Source: Caproicibacterium sp. BJN0003 (GTDB lineage: Bacteria > Bacillota > Clostridia > Oscillospirales > Acutalibacteraceae). From it: a stretch of 64,000 bases of DNA. Position numbers and translations under genes: made by a program. Below are positions 10,201-18,011 of the stretch, one piece after another (position 1 is the stretch's first letter; every line of letters starts with the position of its first letter). The stretch covers positions 186,001-250,000 of the forward strand of contig NZ_CP111108.1 in NCBI RefSeq assembly GCF_026314295.1. The letters run 5' to 3'. The notes beneath the pieces are model-generated. The model was not told the origin of the DNA, searched no databases, and saw nothing but the letters and a program-made list of their open reading frames with translations.

Positions 10201-10351
10201 TTTCCCAAAGAAGAGCGATCAGCTCTTGCCTGGTGGCGCTGTGCTGCACAAGCATATAGTAAAGCAGTGCTTCCGCTCGCCGATACGGGAATGTGAGCAG
10301 CTGACCGTTCAGTTCTACAGAAGGGCTTTTTAAAAGAGTGACTTTCAGCAT
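7265..10351 (-). CDS. SARP/BTAD-type transcriptional activator with ATPase and TPR-like region
   Basis: 1028 residues. Residues 1-95 form an OmpR-like winged helix and 96-240 a bacterial transcriptional activator (BTAD) domain, recognisable by EWLSRTRDKLHEQYL and repeated helices. From about 245 an AAA/STAND ATPase follows with P-loop GDVGSGKGE (near 274) and a Walker-B-like ILLILENLQWMD. Residues from about 620 to the end are helical and TPR-like. The family activates nearby catabolic or secondary-metabolism genes. It is divergent from a formimidoyltransferase with a 145-base gap, so I infer control of the one-carbon genes. The P-loop lacks the usual GKT/S ending (GKGE), so ATP use is uncertain. 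Confidence 0.8.
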   Translation of the reverse strand: MLKVTLLKSPSVELNGQLLTFPYRRAEALLYYMLVQHSATRQELIALLWESYDDVTGLKNLRNALYTLKKVLGGEFLISPQKSLVIINPDWEYTCDYDRFIRDGDFSAYAGPFLQGFSVKHAFSYEEWLSRTRDKLHEQYLHKISDQAQACLKCGDRKQAICWAEESLREEPLDETMCAFLMELHRQEKQYVRATQIYQDLKKRLSEELGTEPMEATTVLYYEIMNEWNDTTLPPEHSSSAPVLVGRENIYAQLRAALDSFRLEAARHCSQLLMGDVGSGKGEMIDYLLQSIDLSSFLVIRCACLQSEKLMPLAPWDRVMLPLAELIQREKFSLSEPIRARLGQVFSVFREGGEAGATRLLRKLDEPLKDSLMMMMEMLTRRHKILLILENLQWMDSDSLSLMDTVMRHLGTGGLMMILTCSSGGSPSLQKSLRCDTADNLLQEHSLLPLTREQTDMLIQNELGKEAALQLQSCFYDETGGNFSLLMKLTRAFLRNGSTKETLNSLDDILMECLSGLDENTIHIAELISVFQQDAPCEILLELLGGNEAALSSGLEELLRRHLIEEYRDGSEITYRFFHERIRKLVYDRLNYFQRSPLHLQIAQLFTGDGLPVQSDICRRAARHFHLGGDFVHSLSCRIRALDLESTRSCEPFPCIPCEKIAFVPSEKLQEELLQCEQELSDLQQSAQGASTLPALENQLILIRGRLLLFHGDFEKGSAVLGTLSAAGSEDRNHNVMMIRACYLLASCALYRQSLSLAERYTAAGTRLLQKSEDPVLSAQFQRLRGACFCLRGDYDKSGYYFLEAIEKLEKQLPSTAARIQLAAANSACGRLFRQRQNYANACSYFKKALDTLDSSEKDPWPGAVWVYIHYGRTTFFMEDHPRAQQLFLRGYELSQLTGELWGCTAAAAFTAYYQIQDGNFEAAINSLKDAQKSNIRLQSPLEGAILCFVSMAIRQYLERTQQHNRELETLLTFSSASYARQGLRLLSGIPDVAEAQLLSKSLRDGITDQQHFHASELYSKNKHFMTE

Positions 10352-10381
10352 ATGAATCCCCCTCTATTTATTCTTGATATC

Positions 10382-10410
10382 AGTATAATAAATTAAAAAC
10401 TTTTGAGCAA
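10382..10410 (-). promoter_or_regulatory. Promoter of the SARP-like regulator
   Basis: On the minus strand TTGCTC (10410-10405) and TATACT (10387-10382) lie 17 bases apart, about 30 bases upstream of the regulator start. Confidence 0.6.
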
Positions 10411-10428
10411 TAAAAGATTTTGTTTTTG

Positions 10429-10457
10429 TTGCAGAGAAGGGGGCCTGCCTATATAAT
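10429..10457 (+). promoter_or_regulatory. Promoter of the formimidoyltransferase gene at 10497
   Basis: TTGCAG (10429-10434) and TATAAT (10452-10457) with a 17-base spacer. It lies back to back with the regulator promoter, so one bound regulator could affect both. Confidence 0.7.
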
Positions 10458-10496
10458 AGACACTGTAGAAAACCGTCTGAAAGGGGTGCGTTTTGA

Positions 10497-11393
10497 TTGA
10501 AATTAGAGCAGATTATTGAATCGGTTCCAAATTTTAGCGAGGGCAGAGATCTGAGCAAAGTCGAAGAGATCGTCGATTGTTTTCGCGCAAAACCGGGTGT
10601 TAAGCTGTTGGATTACTCTACAGATCCGGATCACAACCGTTGCGTTGTGACGGTATTGGGCAATCCGGAGTCGCTTAAGGAAGCGATGATTGAGGCGGTA
10701 GGAGCGGCAGTACGTTTGATCGATATGACAAAGCATGAAGGAGCGCATCCGAGAATCGGCTGTGTGGATGTGATTCCGTTTATTCCGGTACGTGACTGTA
10801 CCATCGAGGATGCGGACCGCCTGGCAAAAGAGGTGGCAAAAGAAGCCGCCGAGCGGTTTGGACAGCCATTTTATCTTTATGAAAAATCCGCTTCTGCTCC
10901 CTATCGTGCAGACCTTGCGGCGATTAGGCAAGGCCAGTTTGAGGGCCTTGCGGAAAAGATGAAGGATCCCCGTTGGAAACCGGATTTTGGTCCTTCTACC
11001 ATGCATCCTACCGGCGGTGCCACGGCAATCGGTGCAAGGATGCCGCTGATCTGCTTTAATGTGAATCTCGATACGCCGAATGTGGAAATTGCGAGAAAGA
11101 TCAGCAGAAGAGTGCGCAGCATTAACGGCGGATACCGCTTTGTAAAGGCTATGGGAATTTCTTTGGATGAACGGGGTCTTGCACAGGTTACCATGAATTT
11201 GACCGATTATACGAAAAGCTCTATGTACAGCGTTTTTGAAGCAATCAAAATGGAAGCCAGAAGATATGGAGCCCGGATTCTTAACAGCGAGATCGTGGGG
11301 ACTATACCCATGCAGGCGCTGGTAGACTGTGCCCAGTATTATCTTCAGATCGATGATTTTTCTATTGATCAGGTTTTGGAAACCCATTTGTAA
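10497..11393 (+). CDS. ftcD: Glutamate formimidoyltransferase (first paralogue)
   Basis: 298 residues from a TTG start at 10497, chosen because AAGGGG lies about nine bases upstream. The formiminotransferase N- and C-subdomains are both present, with SVPNFSEGRD at the start, DPDHNRCVVT, the KHEGAHPRIG active-site segment and the GATAIGARMPL loop. The enzyme moves the formimino group of N-formimino-L-glutamate to THF, giving glutamate and 5-formimino-THF. It has no fused cyclodeaminase. It is a paralogue of the protein at 15394-16296 and is transcribed alone, divergent from the SARP-like regulator. A related acceptor (formiminoglycine, from purine fermentation) is an alternative for one of the two copies. 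Confidence 0.9.
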   Translation: MKLEQIIESVPNFSEGRDLSKVEEIVDCFRAKPGVKLLDYSTDPDHNRCVVTVLGNPESLKEAMIEAVGAAVRLIDMTKHEGAHPRIGCVDVIPFIPVRDCTIEDADRLAKEVAKEAAERFGQPFYLYEKSASAPYRADLAAIRQGQFEGLAEKMKDPRWKPDFGPSTMHPTGGATAIGARMPLICFNVNLDTPNVEIARKISRRVRSINGGYRFVKAMGISLDERGLAQVTMNLTDYTKSSMYSVFEAIKMEARRYGARILNSEIVGTIPMQALVDCAQYYLQIDDFSIDQVLETHL

Positions 11394-11400
11394 GGAAAAA

Positions 11401-11431
11401 GGACTGCAGAATTACTGCAGCCCTCTTTTTA
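11401..11431 (+). terminator. Terminator after the first ftcD
   Basis: Hairpin GGACTGCAG - AATTA - CTGCAGCCC followed by a T-rich tail (11424-11431), seven bases after the stop codon. Confidence 0.8.
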
Positions 11432-11454
11432 TTAGGAATTATTAGGGAAAAATT

Positions 11455-11610
11455 GTGTTAGTTGGTTTTCCAAAAATAATTTCAGATGTCGCCAATCTGA
11501 TAAAGAGAATCGCAGATGAAGACGGTTCCGTTTTTGGGGCAGCAGTTAAATACAAGTTTTCGAATCACATTGGTGTGATTTTTGCAGTCATTATGCCAAA
11601 CAAAAAATGA
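11455..11610 (+). CDS. Possible 51-residue small protein
   Basis: An open frame from GTG (11455) to TGA (11610) sits in the 268-base gap between the ftcD terminator and the facing folT gene. AGGG lies seven bases before the GTG. The product begins MLVGFPKII and ends VIFAVIMPNKK; it has a charged middle and a hydrophobic C-terminal stretch. I recognise no family. No promoter is obvious and it follows a terminator, so it may be spurious or a gene remnant. Confidence 0.25.
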   Translation: MLVGFPKIISDVANLIKRIADEDGSVFGAAVKYKFSNHIGVIFAVIMPNKK

Positions 11611-11661
11611 TTTTGCAGTTTGAAAAAATGGAAAGCCCCTAGAAAAAGCGTTTTTTTAGCA

Positions 11662-12168
11662 TCATCCCATCACCTGTTTTTTATGAACCGAAAGTACCTT
11701 CGAAACCACGCCCAGCGTTAAAAATTGAGCGATTCCCACCACAAAGGTTTGAACTGATCTGGTCGCTAAAAGTGGCAAATACGGGGAAGAATACCAAATG
11801 GAAATCCAGAATGAATTGAGAAAAAGGCTTAAAAAAAGTTGATTTACGGCTACACAGCCCAAAATGCGAAGGGGCGTCTGCTTTTTATGCAGAAATATTG
11901 CATAGACAATTCCGGTGAGAAAGGCAGTCAGGGTGAATCCCGGAAAATAGGGCCCCACTGGAAATAAGATCGTGCCGATGATATCGCTCAGTGCCGCCAC
12001 GGTGCAGGCTCCTTTCATGCCGAAAAGGATCGCCGCTACGGCCACCGGCAAAAAGCTAAAGCCGATTCTGATATTCCATGCGGAGATCGAGCAAAATCGG
12101 GCCAGAAACACGGTCATTGCAATGAGAAGCGCAATCGTTGTCATGGTTCGGGTATCAAATTTTTTCAT
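11662..12168 (-). CDS. folT: ECF transporter substrate-binding (S) component, folate-type
   Basis: 168 residues from the ATG at 12168, preceded by AAAGGGAC; an upstream ATG at 12237 would add an unlikely extension. Five to six hydrophobic segments, with IRIGFSFLPVAVAAILFGMKGA and GFTLTAFLTGIVYAIFL as seen in FolT-like S components. These proteins bind a vitamin and dock onto a shared ECF ATPase/T module encoded elsewhere; none is in this window. Folate as substrate is supported by its place downstream of fhs in a THF-dependent operon, and by similarity to FolT, not by any decisive residue. Confidence 0.75.
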   Translation of the reverse strand: MKKFDTRTMTTIALLIAMTVFLARFCSISAWNIRIGFSFLPVAVAAILFGMKGACTVAALSDIIGTILFPVGPYFPGFTLTAFLTGIVYAIFLHKKQTPLRILGCVAVNQLFLSLFLNSFWISIWYSSPYLPLLATRSVQTFVVGIAQFLTLGVVSKVLSVHKKQVMG

Positions 12169-12300
12169 GAAAGTCCCTTTCTGTGCAGATTGCCACAGCA
12201 GGAGAGAGGAAGCTCTTACTGATAGCAGTGAATGCAAATGCAGTATCGTGCAAGAAAATGGTTTTTCGTCTTGTGCAGCCCCTATTCTGTGTGACTTTTT

Positions 12301-13965
12301 TTAAAAGAGACCGGTGATCTTTCCGGATTCATCGATGTCGATTTTATCTGCAGCGGGAACTTTTGGTAAGCCCGGCATTGTCATGATGTCACCGGCCTGC
12401 GCCATCAAAAATCCAGCGCCGGCGTTGACTTTCAGGTTTTTCACCGTGATGCGGAAACCGTTGGGTGCGCCGAGAAGCGTTGCATCGTCCGAGAAGGAAT
12501 ACTGGGTTTTTGCCATGCAGATCGGCAGCTTGTCAAAATGGAGATCGGTAAGGAGTTTGAGCTGCTTTTTGGCAGGACCCGTCAGGTCAACGCCGTCTGC
12601 GTGATAAATCTTTTTTGCAATGGCGTTAAGTTTGTCGGAGATCGAATCGTTTACATCATAACAGAACCGGCATTCGCTCTTTATTTCGCAGAGCCGCAGA
12701 ACTTCTTTTGCCAGCGCTTCTCCGCCTTTTCCGCCTTTTGCCCAGACTTCGCTCAATGCTACATTGACGCCTAATTCTCGGCATTTCTGCTCGATGAGGT
12801 TTAATTCGGCAGGAGTATCGGTGGGGAAGGCGTTAATTGCGACTACGCAGGGCAGCCCAAAGACTTTTGTGATATTTTCCACATGGCGCAGAAGATTCGG
12901 CAGTCCCTTTTCCAAAGCAATGAGATCCTCTTTTTCGAGATCTGCCTTTTGTACGCCGCCATGATGCTTTAATGCGCGTACAGTAGCGACGATCACCGCT
13001 ACATCAGGAGTGAATCCACCGGCGCGGCATTTGATATCGATGAATTTTTCAGCGCCTAGATCGGCACCGAATCCGGCTTCCGTGACCACATAATCGGCAA
13101 GCTTTAATCCAGTCTGTGTGGCGGAGATGGAATTGCAGCCGTGGGCGATATTGGCAAAGGGGCCGCCATGAATCAGTGCGGGTGTATGTTCAAGTGTTTG
13201 TACAAGGTTTGGCTTGATAGCGTCCTTTAAAAGAGCCGCCATGGCACCTTCGGCATGAAGATCGTGGGCTGTGATGGGTTCGTCATTTCTCGTATAGGCG
13301 ACCACCATCCTTGCAAGCCGCGTTTTGAGGTCTAAAAGGCTGGTAGAGAGGCACAGCACCGCCATAATCTCCGAAGCTACCGTGATATCGAAGCCGTCTT
13401 CACGGGGAACGCCGTTGGCTTTTCCGCCAAGACCGCAGACGATGTGGCGAAGCTGGCGGTCGTTCATATCGACGACGCGTTTCCAGACAATTCTGCGCAC
13501 ATCAATATTGAGTGCATTTCCCTGTTGGATATGGTTGTCAATCAGGGCAGCCAAAAGATTATTCGCAGCGCCGATGGCATGAAAATCGCCTGTAAAGTGG
13601 AGGTTGATTTCTTCCATAGGGATGACCTGCGCATAACCACCGCCGGCAGCGCCTCCTTTTATGCCGAATACTGGTCCGAGGCTGGGTTCACGCAGGCAGA
13701 CGACAGTAGATTTTCCGAGTCGGGAGAGAGCATCTGCTAAACCAACACTGGTGGTGGTCTTTCCCTCACCTGCAGGGGTTGGATTGATGGCGGTGACGAG
13801 AATTAGCTTACCTTTTCTGGGCTTTTCTTTTAACGAATGAATGTCGAGTTTTGCTTTTCCGCGCCCGTATAATTCCAGATTGTCTTTCGAAATCCCCAGC
13901 TTTTCTGCGATTTTTTCGATCGGCTCCATAGTTGCTTCCTGGGCGATTTCTATATCGGTCTTCAT
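12301..13965 (-). CDS. fhs: Formate-tetrahydrofolate ligase (formyl-THF synthetase)
   Basis: 554 residues, the usual length. P-loop PAGEGKTT at 64-71, followed by [19 protein letters not shown] and [11 protein letters not shown], which are hallmarks of the family. It interconverts formate, ATP and THF with 10-formyl-THF. In fermenting clostridia it often runs toward formate and ATP. Here the upstream FtcD and FchA would deliver 5,10-methenyl-THF, so after cyclohydrolysis by FolD (not in this window) the ligase could recover ATP. RBS AGGAGG precedes the ATG. Confidence 0.97.
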   Translation of the reverse strand: MKTDIEIAQEATMEPIEKIAEKLGISKDNLELYGRGKAKLDIHSLKEKPRKGKLILVTAINPTPAGEGKTTTSVGLADALSRLGKSTVVCLREPSLGPVFGIKGGAAGGGYAQVIPMEEINLHFTGDFHAIGAANNLLAALIDNHIQQGNALNIDVRRIVWKRVVDMNDRQLRHIVCGLGGKANGVPREDGFDITVASEIMAVLCLSTSLLDLKTRLARMVVAYTRNDEPITAHDLHAEGAMAALLKDAIKPNLVQTLEHTPALIHGGPFANIAHGCNSISATQTGLKLADYVVTEAGFGADLGAEKFIDIKCRAGGFTPDVAVIVATVRALKHHGGVQKADLEKEDLIALEKGLPNLLRHVENITKVFGLPCVVAINAFPTDTPAELNLIEQKCRELGVNVALSEVWAKGGKGGEALAKEVLRLCEIKSECRFCYDVNDSISDKLNAIAKKIYHADGVDLTGPAKKQLKLLTDLHFDKLPICMAKTQYSFSDDATLLGAPNGFRITVKNLKVNAGAGFLMAQAGDIMTMPGLPKVPAADKIDIDESGKITGLF

Positions 13966-14009
13966 AACGATAATTCCTCCTTTTGTCGGCCTTATAAATG
14001 AGTGCCGGA

Positions 14010-14073
14010 TAAAAAATGATGAAGATAATGCCCAAGAGCGAAATCATTTTCGGACCCGGGCATGGTAATCTTC
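14010..14073 (-). promoter_or_regulatory. Hairpin between hutD and fhs (possible attenuator)
   Basis: Nested inverted repeat: GAAGAT (14021-14026) with ATCTTC (14068-14073), ATGCCC (14028-14033) with GGGCAT (14058-14063), inner CGAAA (14039-14043) with TTTCG (14048-14052). On the transcribed minus strand a run of Ts follows, so it may terminate or attenuate transcription into fhs. It does not match a THF or ZTP riboswitch that I can recognise. Confidence 0.5.
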
Positions 14074-14096
14074 TGATGAAATTGTGGAAATGATTT

Positions 14097-14714
14097 TTAA
14101 ATCGGAGCTGAGAGTGATGTGTCTATTTCGGCGATTATAAAGATGGAAAATTCATGGCTCTTTAAAAGTAGAGGCGCAGAAAATTCCGAGATCATCACAG
14201 CTTCTTTGCAGGAAAAAACTTGAGAAGCAGTTCCCACAGAGAGTGTGCCGGTGCCTTTTGCCGCATAGACAATCGTCGTATGGTGATGACCATTTGTGAA
14301 GGGGGCAGCCGGGATAGTTATTTCTGCATTTTCGGCCAGATGCAGGCAGAAAAGATTTCCCTTGCAGGCTCCTTTTCGCAGCATCAGATTAAAATCTACA
14401 CAGGTTCCTTCCGAATGGGTGGTACTGCCACCGTCAAATGCGTGAATCTCATAGGGGGAAAGCGAGAGAACTTTTCCGCCGTCATGAGAAAGATATATTT
14501 TTCCTTTTAATAGGGAAATATAGCGGGCATAATCCGGCAGCATGGTAAAATCCGATTCCTCAACATTAACGGTGGCGGTGCTGAGACGCCAAAGAAAATC
14601 ACGTTTGGCGTATTGCGCATTTTGGGGGCCGATCGCAATCTGCGAAGTGGTTCCGCCGCTCCAATTGCTGACGACAAAATCGGAGGGGAGAATATGACGG
14701 ATCAGCGGTTCCAT
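14097..14714 (-). CDS. hutD: HutD-family protein
   Basis: 205 residues from the ATG at 14714, with AAGAAGG seven bases upstream; a TTG at 14732 is less likely. It is a cupin-like protein of the HutD family, seen by WSGGTTSQIAIGP near the start, FLWRLSTATV and later DFNLMLRKG. HutD proteins accompany histidine-utilisation genes; their biochemical role is unsettled, and a structural link to binding of formylglutamate-like ligands has been suggested. Its presence supports a histidine-derived substrate (formiminoglutamate) even though hutH, hutU and hutI are absent here. Confidence 0.82.
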   Translation of the reverse strand: MEPLIRHILPSDFVVSNWSGGTTSQIAIGPQNAQYAKRDFLWRLSTATVNVEESDFTMLPDYARYISLLKGKIYLSHDGGKVLSLSPYEIHAFDGGSTTHSEGTCVDFNLMLRKGACKGNLFCLHLAENAEITIPAAPFTNGHHHTTIVYAAKGTGTLSVGTASQVFSCKEAVMISEFSAPLLLKSHEFSIFIIAEIDTSLSAPI

Positions 14715-14744
14715 AGAAAGCCTTCTTTCCAAAAATCAGTTGGT

Positions 14745-15371
14745 TTAAAGAGAAGTTACAACGTTTAGGTAGATGCTGTCAGCTGCTTTTATAGCTTTTT
14801 CCAACAAAGCCGCTCCGTTTTTTCGATAGGTATCAACAAATTCGGAATCTTTGATTCCCCCCAGATTGATGAGAACGTTGAGCCATGCGCATTGTGCAGC
14901 CGATTTGAGGCTGAGCGCGGCGCAGCCAAGGTCGCTTTTGGCGCTCACATTGGAGCAATCTAAAATGCCGGTCACAAGATCCAGCGTTTCGCAGGCGAGT
15001 TCCATTATTTCAAAAGGAGTCTCGGTGCAGCCTTTCAGAGCCTTTTGCATGGCTTCGCTGCGCGCTGCTTTTTCATTGTCGGTATTTTTCGGCATGGCAA
15101 AAACAGCGCTGACCTTATGAAAAGCATCGGTATCCCGGTCAAGAACGTCCAAATAGCGTTCTTTGAGCACATTGGCTTTCTGTTCGGTTTCTTTTGCCAA
15201 ATCCTCAAATGCAGCGTATTTTTTCTTCCCCTGTGTCAGAGCGCACACCATTGCGGTAAGAGCCGCACCCAGAGCCCCTTCCAGTGCAGCAGCGGAGCCG
15301 CCTCCTGGGGCTGGCTCGGAAGAGGCCATTAGATTAGTAAAACCGGTGACGGTATCGTCAACAAGCTTCAT
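14745..15371 (-). CDS. fchA: Formimidoyl-THF cyclodeaminase
   Basis: 208 residues from the ATG at 15371 with AAGGAG upstream. All-helical cyclodeaminase/cyclohydrolase family; the glycine-rich PAPGGGSAAALEGALGAAL at about 21-39 is diagnostic. It converts 5-formimino-THF to 5,10-methenyl-THF and ammonia. In animals this domain is fused to the transferase; here it is a separate gene 22 bases downstream of ftcD. An FchA that uses formimino-THF from purine fermentation would look the same. Confidence 0.93.
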   Translation of the reverse strand: MKLVDDTVTGFTNLMASSEPAPGGGSAAALEGALGAALTAMVCALTQGKKKYAAFEDLAKETEQKANVLKERYLDVLDRDTDAFHKVSAVFAMPKNTDNEKAARSEAMQKALKGCTETPFEIMELACETLDLVTGILDCSNVSAKSDLGCAALSLKSAAQCAWLNVLINLGGIKDSEFVDTYRKNGAALLEKAIKAADSIYLNVVTSL

Positions 15372-15393
15372 TTTTATATTCTCCTTTATGGAT

Positions 15394-16296
15394 TTAACTG
15401 TTGATGAGATGATTTTCCATGACCTGTTTGTGATAGTCAAAGTTTTCGATCTTTAGATAATATTCCGCGCAGTCCACAAGGGCCTTTGCAGGAGTCAGAC
15501 CGACAACTTCGCTGCCGATAATCGGAACACCCCAGCGCTGTGCTTCGGCACGAATGACTTCGAATACCCGGTAGAGTGGAGTGCCTTCGTAGTTTACCAT
15601 GTTCATGGAGACTTGTGCTATATTGCGGTCTTCCAAAAGCAGGCCGATTGCTTTGCAGTATTTGAACCCGCCGGAAGAAGCGCGGACAACCTTTGCAATT
15701 TTCTTGGCAATCTGTACGTCGGAGGTGCCAAGGTTCACATTGAACGCAACCAGCGGCATCCGGGCACCGATTGCGGTAATGCCGGCTGTCGGATGAATTT
15801 TGCGCTCGCCGTAGTCGGGCTTCCATTCGGGCAGTAGAAGTTTTTCGGGCATCCCTTCAAACTGGCCTTTGCGAACGGTAGCTAGATTTTTGCGCTCAGG
15901 CGTTGTAGCGGAATCTTCGTAGAGAAAGCTCGGAATCTGCAGCTCTTCCCAGATACGTTTTGCAACGCGTTTTGAAAGCTCGACGCACTCTTCAACGGTC
16001 ATGCCGATTGTCGGCACAAACGGGATGACATCGGTAGCACCCATGCGGGGATGAGCGCCTTCATGCTTTCTCATATCAATGAGTTCTGCAGCTTTTTTGC
16101 AGAGCTGAAAGGAGACTTCTTCGATTCCTTCGGGGGAACCTACCAGAGTAAATACGGAACGGTTATGCGTTGGGTCGGACTGAACATCCATCAAGGTGCA
16201 GCCGGGGACACTTTTTGCAACAGCGACTAAAGCGTCGAGAACTGCCTGGTTGCGCCCCTCACTAAAATTCGGAATGCATTCAACAAGTTTTGCCAT
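15394..16296 (-). CDS. ftcD: Glutamate formimidoyltransferase (second paralogue)
   Basis: 300 residues, start ATG 16296 behind TAGGAGGA. Formiminotransferase fold with IPNFSEGRN, DPTHNRSVFT, the RKHEGAHPRMG segment and GITAIGARMPL. It lies immediately upstream of fchA in the one-carbon operon, so this copy is the better candidate for the main formiminoglutamate enzyme. It is clearly related to the protein at 10497-11393, but differs in many positions, consistent with an old duplication rather than a recent copy. Confidence 0.93.
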   Translation of the reverse strand: MAKLVECIPNFSEGRNQAVLDALVAVAKSVPGCTLMDVQSDPTHNRSVFTLVGSPEGIEEVSFQLCKKAAELIDMRKHEGAHPRMGATDVIPFVPTIGMTVEECVELSKRVAKRIWEELQIPSFLYEDSATTPERKNLATVRKGQFEGMPEKLLLPEWKPDYGERKIHPTAGITAIGARMPLVAFNVNLGTSDVQIAKKIAKVVRASSGGFKYCKAIGLLLEDRNIAQVSMNMVNYEGTPLYRVFEVIRAEAQRWGVPIIGSEVVGLTPAKALVDCAEYYLKIENFDYHKQVMENHLINS

Positions 16297-16352
16297 TTTT
16301 AATGATCCTCCTATGATTTGGTTTTATCGAAAAAAGTATTTCGCAACAGGAA

Positions 16353-17594
16353 TCAGCCGGTGATCGCATGAACAAATGTCTTAATAAACCAGATCGTTTG
16401 CGGTTGATAGATAATGTCTACGAGGAATGCGCCGACGATCGGGACGATCATCATTGCGCGGCGGGACATTCCATAACGTTCATTAATTGCAGTCATATTG
16501 ACAATGGCAGACGGGGTTGCGCCAAGTCCGTGACCGCAAAGGCCGGCACACATAACAGCGGCATCATAGTTTTTACCGAGAATGCGGAAGATAATAAAGT
16601 AGCTGACAAGAACCATAAAGATTACCTGGCAGACGGGGATGACCAGCACGCCGCCGACGAGATCTGCAAGCTCCCACAAACGCAGAGTCATCATTGCAAT
16701 CGATAGATATAAGTTCAGCATGACGTCGCCGATACCTTCGACCAGCGAAAAATCAAATTTATAAAAATGGGTTTTTTCATTGATATTGCGCAGAATGACC
16801 GCGATAAACATTGCGCCAACATAAGTAGGAAAGCTCATGCCGATCAGACTGCCGATCCATCCGGAAACCACCATACCGAGAGCCATGCAGACGAGAATAG
16901 CGGTTACGTTTTTCATAACGTCGAGGCCGTTGCGCTTTTCAGAGGTCATAGCGTTTACAGAGGTGACGTCGGTATCGAAGTTTTCACTTTCGTCAGGCTT
17001 GAGGTGATATTTTTCAATCAGCCTGCGTCCGACCGGTCCGCCGACCAGAACGGCCGAGATCAATCCGAATGTAGCGGTGGCAGCGCCAACTAACGGGGCG
17101 GGGGCATAGCCCATTTGCGCGAATGTACTGCCATAAGCAAGCGCTGCGCCGTGGCCGCCGATCATGGAGATTACACTGGCTAATAAGGAATAGGGTGCCT
17201 GCAGGCCGACTGCAGAACCGACTGTAATACCGATAATGTTTTGGAAAATGGAAACAACGCCTGCGCAGAGCCAGTAAACAATCAGAAGCAGGCCGCCTTT
17301 TTTGAGCAGTGCAAAGCTTGCACCCAATCCGACTGTGGTAAAGAATGCCAGCATGAACGGATCCTGAAAAGATGAGTCGAACTTAAAGGCAAACGTTCCG
17401 CTCGTATGGCCCAAAAAGGTGATAAACATAAACAGAAAACCACCTACCACCGGCGCGGGAATACAGTATTTGCGGAGGAAACTGACTTTGCTGTTTACAA
17501 AGTAGCCGATCAGCAGAAGAACTGCCGCCATAGCGATGGTCATAACGGAGTTGGTACTGATCTGAAGGACATTGTCGATGGTTTCAAAAGTCAT
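16353..17594 (-). CDS. gltS: Sodium/glutamate symporter family protein
   Basis: 413 residues with about ten to twelve hydrophobic segments. GltS family features are visible: IPAPVVGGFLFMF, GLGASFALLKKGG, and the duplicated pore-loop motif with MIGGHGAALAYG and CGHGLGATPSAIVNM. The family imports glutamate with sodium. As first gene of an operon that releases glutamate from formiminoglutamate, it might instead carry formiminoglutamate in, or exchange it for glutamate; that is inference. RBS GGGAGG sits 13 bases upstream of the ATG. Confidence 0.93.
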   Translation of the reverse strand: MTFETIDNVLQISTNSVMTIAMAAVLLLIGYFVNSKVSFLRKYCIPAPVVGGFLFMFITFLGHTSGTFAFKFDSSFQDPFMLAFFTTVGLGASFALLKKGGLLLIVYWLCAGVVSIFQNIIGITVGSAVGLQAPYSLLASVISMIGGHGAALAYGSTFAQMGYAPAPLVGAATATFGLISAVLVGGPVGRRLIEKYHLKPDESENFDTDVTSVNAMTSEKRNGLDVMKNVTAILVCMALGMVVSGWIGSLIGMSFPTYVGAMFIAVILRNINEKTHFYKFDFSLVEGIGDVMLNLYLSIAMMTLRLWELADLVGGVLVIPVCQVIFMVLVSYFIIFRILGKNYDAAVMCAGLCGHGLGATPSAIVNMTAINERYGMSRRAMMIVPIVGAFLVDIIYQPQTIWFIKTFVHAITG

Positions 17595-18011
17595 TCTAAA
17601 AAATACCTCCCTACATAGTTAAAATCCCGTGTTTTGTAGACTCGGCTTTGATGACCAACCGAACTCTACTGCTTTCTACTTGAGTATAGCAAAGGTCCGT
17701 CAAAGAAACGTCTAATTTTATTTAGAGATCCCATCAATTGGATTTTTATAGGGGCTTTTTTCCTTGATCTTTGACATAAAAAAGCGGTATCACTTAAAAT
17801 TTAAGCAATCCTGATTCATTTTACAATGAAATGAAAAGAGCTGGAGACTGATCACTTTGTTTTGTGTTGCTTTTTCTGTGGAGATCAAAATACTAATTCT
17901 TTTTAAGAGAGTGTAACGCTTGTTGTTTACAAGTGCTTTTTTCTTGTGCTATAATCGAAACAATAAAAATTTCGGGGGGATTTTCCGAAAAAATCAAAGG
18001 AGTGTAGAATC
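17595..18011. promoter_or_regulatory. Divergent region between gltS and ilvD
   Basis: 417 bases without a gene. On the minus side an extended -10 (TGC then TATACT, -10 at 17688-17683) can start the gltS operon, and its leader folds into a hairpin with arms GTAGA/TCTAC plus CGG/CCG at 17636-17669. On the plus side lies the ilvD promoter. I see no T-box or riboswitch pattern. Confidence 0.45.
17917..17955 (+). promoter_or_regulatory. ilvD promoter with overlapping inverted repeat
   Basis: TTTACA (17926-17931), 18-base spacer, extended -10 TGC-TATAAT (-10 at 17950-17955). The -35 is covered by an imperfect palindrome, CGCTTGT (17917-17923) and ACAAGTG (17929-17935), a plausible repressor site. 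Confidence 0.65.

Noticed and set aside
10503-11387. 294-residue open frame antisense to the first ftcD
   Set aside because: Fully inside ftcD on the opposite strand, no ribosome site, no recognisable domain, and rich in Arg/Cys/His as expected for an antisense shadow.
12169-12300. THF riboswitch before folT
   Set aside because: The gap shows no GGAGAGTAG-type start or paired core on the transcribed strand. It is better explained as the end region of fhs and the folT leader.
17595-18011. T-box or riboswitch leader before ilvD
   Set aside because: The distance from the predicted start to the ATG is only about 50 bases, too short for a T-box, and no T-box sequence is seen.
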